The notes beneath the pieces were generated by a model, which did not search any database, had not been told where the DNA came from, and saw only the letters and a list, made by a program, of their open reading frames with translations. Shown one piece after another: positions 6,845-8,854 of a stretch of 8,854 nucleotides of DNA (within the stretch, counting starts at the first letter, position 1; every line of letters begins with the position of its first letter). The DNA is from Candidatus Roizmanbacteria bacterium CG_4_9_14_0_2_um_filter_39_13 (GTDB lineage: Bacteria; Patescibacteriota; Microgenomatia; UBA1406; GWC2-37-13): positions 1-8,854 of the forward strand of contig PFSC01000142.1 in NCBI GenBank assembly GCA_002788865.1. The letters run 5' to 3'. A program made the position numbers and the translations under genes.

Positions 6845-7072
6845 TCATGCTATTTTCTGCCATTCCCTACCCGCAATGCTACGCCCGCCGCCATGACTGC
6901 CGATAAGCTGTCGGGCTGGCATAGCGTTGCAGGCGGGCGCCACCCCGACTACCTCAGTTCTCCAGATGTTCAGTAATTGCGCGAATCAGCACTATTCAAC
7001 TTTCAGATTATTTTGAAATACTGAACAGCTGAGGGGCTGAGCAACTGAGCAGCTGGATTGCTGAACATCTGA
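6845..7072 (-). ncRNA. candidate structured leader RNA ahead of the tRNA cluster
   Basis: This stretch has no plausible coding sequence on either strand. Reading on the - strand from the promoter-like element at the ruvB end, a transcript would begin near 7072 and run through the 8-mer palindrome (6950-7076) and the GC-rich inverted repeat (6870-6939), then into tRNA-Leu(UAA). It would be about 230 nt and strongly base-paired. I compared it by eye with hallmarks of SRP RNA and RNase P RNA and saw none. RNase P cleavage at the tRNA 5' end would release it as a free RNA. Existence is inferred from promoter and structure only; it could equally be repeat DNA with no RNA role. Confidence 0.3.
6870..6939. 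repeat. GC-rich inverted repeat with competing pairings
   Basis: A GC-rich island in AT-rich surroundings. GCAATGCTA (6873-6881) pairs with TAGCGTTGC (6922-6930) with one G-T pair. Nested inside are GCCA (6890-6893) with TGGC (6917-6920) and CCGA (6900-6903) with TCGG (6911-6914), giving one long imperfect hairpin. CGCCCGCC (6882-6889), unpaired within that hairpin, is exactly complementary to GGCGGGCG (6932-6939) just outside it. The two pairings interleave, so they are either alternatives or a pseudoknot. The composition suggests a dispersed or imported repeat. Confidence 0.6.
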
Positions 7073-7076
7073 AAGC
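6950..7076. repeat. palindrome of roughly 8-base CTGA units, seven per arm
   Basis: The right arm (7021-7076, + strand) is seven consecutive 8-mers, six of them starting CTGA (for example CTGAACAG, CTGAGCAA, CTGAACAT) and one CTGG. The left arm (6950-7006) reads on the - strand as seven similar units, one degenerate and one nine bases long. The centre is 14 bases of AT-rich sequence. The strongest pairing is 6963-6977 with 7057-7071: 14 of 15 Watson-Crick positions plus one G-T. CTTTCAG (7000-7006) and CTGAAAG (7069-7075) offer a second register. The right arm ends 8 bases before the ruvB stop codon. It could end ruvB transcription or be processed as RNA; no U-run is apparent. I do not recognise it as a named repeat. 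Confidence 0.8.
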
Positions 7077-7078
7077 TT

Positions 7079-7087
7079 ATTATATCA
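7079..7087 (-). promoter_or_regulatory. extended -10 promoter overlapping the ruvB stop
   Basis: On the - strand the ruvB stop codon TGA is directly followed by TATAAT (7079-7084), forming TGATATAAT. With the bases before it, it repeats the 11-base string TTTGATATAAT found before tRNA-Leu(GAG). No good -35 is visible. Start would be near 7072, so it would supply the - strand tRNA cluster and Nudix gene, for which no other promoter can be seen nearer. Confidence 0.5.
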
Positions 7088-8074
7088 AATCAGAGCCTGC
7101 TGATCTACACGATCTTGCTTTATATTCAGATGTTTGCATCCTTTTGGCGTAACTACTCTCCCGCGGGGAGTCTTTTTAATAAACCCAATACGGAGAAGAT
7201 ATGGCTCAATAAATTCTTCAATTGTTCGCCTATCTTCGGATAAGGCCGAAGCAAGGGTCTCAACTCCAACGGGAGAGTTTTGAAATTTCTCGGCAATTGC
7301 GCGAAGATACTGGATATCAAGATCTGAAAGACCAACCGCATCGATTTCAAGTAACTTAAATAAACTATCAATAAGATTCTCATCAATCACCTCGTGATTG
7401 TCTACCTCAAACATATCGCGAGCGCGTTTTAAGATACGATTTGCAATTCTGGGTGTTTTTCGAGATCGCTCAGCAATTTTTCGAACTGCAACTTCAGTGA
7501 TTTTAATGCCCATAATATTTGCTGAACGATTGATGATATGCTCCATTTCAAAATCTGTATAGTAATCAAGACGAAGGAGAAGTCCGAACCGATCCCGAAG
7601 GGGGGCGGACAGAAGGGCAAGTTTTGTAGTTGCACCTACGATAGTAATTTTGGGTACAGGAAGACGGACGGTTCGGGCAGACGGCCCTTTTCCAATCACG
7701 ATATCTAAGAAGTATTCCTCTATAACCGGATAGAGCATTTCTTCGACTGGTTTTGGAAGTCGGTGAATTTCATCTATAAAAAGGACATCTTTATCTTTCA
7801 AATTGGTAAGTATTGCAGCAAGGTCTCCTGATTTAGTAATTGCAGCGCCTGACGTCACTCGTATCGTTCCTTTCAGTTCTTTCGCAATTATGTAGGATAA
7901 TGTTGTTTTGCCAATACCAGGAGGTCCGTAGAAGAGAATATGTTCAGTTGCAACGCCACGATTTTTAACCGCCTTCAGAAAAAGATTTAATGTTTTTACC
8001 ACATTTCTTTGTCCTACATACGTATCAAGCGTATCCGGTCGAAGTTTCTGGAGATCGATTGCGTCGTTGCTCAT
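7085..8074 (-). CDS. ruvB: RuvB, Holliday junction branch migration ATPase
   Basis: RuvB hexamers pump DNA through RuvA-bound four-way junctions during recombinational repair. The 329-residue protein has the normal family length. Visible motifs: Walker A GPPGIGKT at residues 50-57, Walker B D101-E102 in LFIDEIHRL, sensor 1 GATTK at 147-151, the arginine-finger region PLRDRFG with R162, sensor 2 R209 in TPRIANR, and a C-terminal winged-helix domain ending with the characteristic IGFIKKTPRGRVVTPKG. Sensor 1 normally reads GATTR; lysine at 151 is a conservative change. About 15 extra residues follow the usual end. The ATG lies 21 bases after the ruvA stop and no Shine-Dalgarno site precedes it. 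ruvA-ruvB order is the standard operon. The TGA stop doubles as part of a downstream promoter-like element. Confidence 0.97.
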   Translation of the reverse strand: MSNDAIDLQKLRPDTLDTYVGQRNVVKTLNLFLKAVKNRGVATEHILFYGPPGIGKTTLSYIIAKELKGTIRVTSGAAITKSGDLAAILTNLKDKDVLFIDEIHRLPKPVEEMLYPVIEEYFLDIVIGKGPSARTVRLPVPKITIVGATTKLALLSAPLRDRFGLLLRLDYYTDFEMEHIINRSANIMGIKITEVAVRKIAERSRKTPRIANRILKRARDMFEVDNHEVIDENLIDSLFKLLEIDAVGLSDLDIQYLRAIAEKFQNSPVGVETLASALSEDRRTIEEFIEPYLLRIGFIKKTPRGRVVTPKGCKHLNIKQDRVDQQALI

Positions 8075-8083
8075 AGTAGGTAC

Positions 8084-8089
8084 ATTATA
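8084..8089 (-). promoter_or_regulatory. -10-like TATAAT in the ruvA-ruvB gap
   Basis: A perfect TATAAT on the - strand ends nine bases before the ruvB ATG. Were it used, transcription would begin within about three bases of the start codon, giving a nearly leaderless ruvB message. No -35 is visible, and the short AT-rich gap makes chance occurrence plausible. Confidence 0.25.
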
Positions 8090-8095
8090 CAGAAG

Positions 8096-8674
8096 TTACG
8101 ACGAGCTCATGCGCTTTATACTGAGTTTTATTTTATCTTCAATAGATACTTCGGGTGATAGTTCAGACAAAATGTCTTGAGAAGTATGTTTATCAAATCC
8201 AAGTGTGGTAAGGGCGTCAAGAACTGTCTGATCATCTGATGAAAGCGGTATTTCTTGTTCAAAAACGAATTCTGAATCAAATTTCTGCGATAGCTCGAGT
8301 AATATTTTGAGTGCTGTTTTTTTCCCTAATCCTTTGATCTTTGAGAAAAAAACTCGATCGTTATTTTTGACAGCTTGTATAATTTCATCTGGTTTTGCAA
8401 CAGAAATGATCTGAAACGCAGATTTTGGTCCAATTCCCGACACCCCAAGAAGGTATTCAAAGAGACGGTATTCTTTTTTGTCCTCAAAACCAAATAATTG
8501 CTGAATATCTTCTCGAATATGATGGTATGTATATATTTCAATATCGATTGGTATTTGGATTGATTGGAGAAATCGATTGGTAAGAAATACTCGGTAATAC
8601 ACACCTGATGAAGTTTCAACAAGGCCAGCGTTCATATCAACTTCGTCAAGAATTCCTTTTATCTTTCCAATCAT
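8096..8674 (-). CDS. ruvA: RuvA, Holliday junction DNA-binding subunit
   Basis: RuvA tetramers hold the Holliday junction open and square and recruit RuvB. At 192 residues it is close to E. coli RuvA (203). The N-terminal OB-fold begins MIGKIKG, as the family does. The acidic pin that separates strands is conserved as R54-E55-D56, at the same numbering as E. coli. Two helix-hairpin-helix motifs follow: GVSGIGPKSA at 77-86 and IKGLGKKTA at 113-121. A C-terminal helical domain of about 45 residues (TVLDALTTLGF) contacts RuvB. The start at 8674 gives the canonical N-terminus and lacks a Shine-Dalgarno site. It lies 35 bases after the phosphoenolpyruvate synthase stop and 21 bases before ruvB. 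ruvC, often nearby, is not in this window. Confidence 0.96.
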   Translation of the reverse strand: MIGKIKGILDEVDMNAGLVETSSGVYYRVFLTNRFLQSIQIPIDIEIYTYHHIREDIQQLFGFEDKKEYRLFEYLLGVSGIGPKSAFQIISVAKPDEIIQAVKNNDRVFFSKIKGLGKKTALKILLELSQKFDSEFVFEQEIPLSSDDQTVLDALTTLGFDKHTSQDILSELSPEVSIEDKIKLSIKRMSSS

Positions 8675-8681
8675 GATAGAA

Positions 8682-8687
8682 AGTATA
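8682..8687 (-). promoter_or_regulatory. -10-like TATACT just before ruvA
   Basis: TATACT (five of six consensus bases) on the - strand ends seven bases before the ruvA ATG. Transcription would start at or next to the start codon, so ruvA would be leaderless. No convincing -35 or TGn extension. This is the only promoter candidate in the 35-base gap; read-through from the upstream gene is the alternative. Confidence 0.3.
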
Positions 8688-8709
8688 ACTGATGAAATTT
8701 TACTCGATA

Positions 8710-8854
8710 CTACTTTTTATGAATTTTCTTTTCAATATCATGAATGAGTACTCTCGTGCGATGTATTGCATCGGGATTTACTGAGACTGATGTGATTCCC
8801 TTTCTGACCAATGTTTCAACAATTTCTGGATAATCTGATGCTGCTTGTCCACAG
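8710..8854 (-). CDS. ppsA: phosphoenolpyruvate synthase, C-terminal end (partial)
   Basis: Only the last 47 codons are in the window; the gene continues beyond the right edge. The residues begin CGQAASDYPE and continue KGITSVSVNPD, the conserved C-terminus of phosphoenolpyruvate synthase, whose family sequence is CGQAPSDYPEF with GIDSISVNPD. The cysteine of CGQ is the active-site acid of the pyruvate-binding domain in this enzyme and pyruvate phosphate dikinase. The enzyme converts pyruvate, ATP and water to phosphoenolpyruvate, AMP and phosphate. The tail after NPD (HRTRVLIHDIEKKIHKK) is lysine-rich, and the stop is TAG at 8710-8712. It is oriented with ruvA and ends 35 bases before it with no terminator between, so read-through into ruvAB is possible. 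A related dikinase cannot be fully excluded from so short a piece. Confidence 0.85.
   Translation of the reverse strand, partial: CGQAASDYPEIVETLVRKGITSVSVNPDAIHRTRVLIHDIEKKIHKK

Noticed and set aside
6678..7076. CRISPR array.
   Set aside because: Units are only 7-8 bases, degenerate and without spacers; the arms are inverted. No cas gene is present.
6950..7076. Intrinsic terminator of ruvB.
   Set aside because: The palindrome can form a hairpin, but no U-run follows on the ruvB side and the loop and arms are far longer than a typical terminator; kept as a repeat only.
6600..7080. Insertion sequence or integrated element beside tRNA genes.
   Set aside because: No transposase or integrase, no target-site duplication, and no duplicated tRNA 3' end acting as an attachment site.

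Overview
The window looks like a chromosomal piece of an AT-rich bacterium with a compact genome. The best guess is a member of the Patescibacteria (Candidate Phyla Radiation). This is inferred from the short intergenic gaps, small versions of several conserved proteins (UvrC, the solute-binding protein), tightly packed tRNA genes and the absence of clear Shine-Dalgarno sites. It is not proven by any single marker. TGA is used as a normal stop (uvrA, ruvB), so a code that reads TGA as an amino acid is excluded.

The left half is on the + strand. uvrA (156-3038) overlaps uvrC (3035-4345) by four bases, giving two of the three UvrABC nucleotide excision repair proteins; uvrB is not here. Then come secG (4388-4606), the small SecYEG subunit, and a membrane-anchored family 5 solute-binding protein (4615-5979). 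An extended -10 promoter inside the end of uvrC probably drives this second pair. Next is tRNA-Leu(GAG) (6038-6122) with its own extended -10 promoter.

The right half is on the - strand and converges on that tRNA. In transcription order it holds the C-terminal end of a phosphoenolpyruvate synthase gene (8710 to the window edge), ruvA, ruvB, a repeat-rich non-coding stretch (6845-7080), tRNA-Leu(UAA), a second repeat, tRNA-Thr(UGU), tRNA-Arg(UCU) and a Nudix hydrolase whose start codon lies one base beyond the tRNA-Arg. RuvA and RuvB form the Holliday-junction branch migration motor. With UvrA and UvrC, and possibly a nucleotide-cleaning Nudix enzyme, they make the window rich in DNA maintenance genes.

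The most unusual material is non-coding. Two palindromes are each built from short degenerate tandem units in opposite orientation around an AT-rich centre: five 7-mers per arm at 6678-6756 and seven roughly 8-mer units per arm at 6950-7076. Units and lengths differ but the design is the same. Between them lies a GC-rich inverted repeat (6870-6939) with competing pairings. A promoter-like extended -10, identical over 11 bases to the one before tRNA-Leu(GAG), overlaps the ruvB stop. It would transcribe the 8-mer palindrome and the GC-rich element as a structured leader of about 230 nt ahead of the tRNA cluster. I recognise neither palindrome as a named repeat family.
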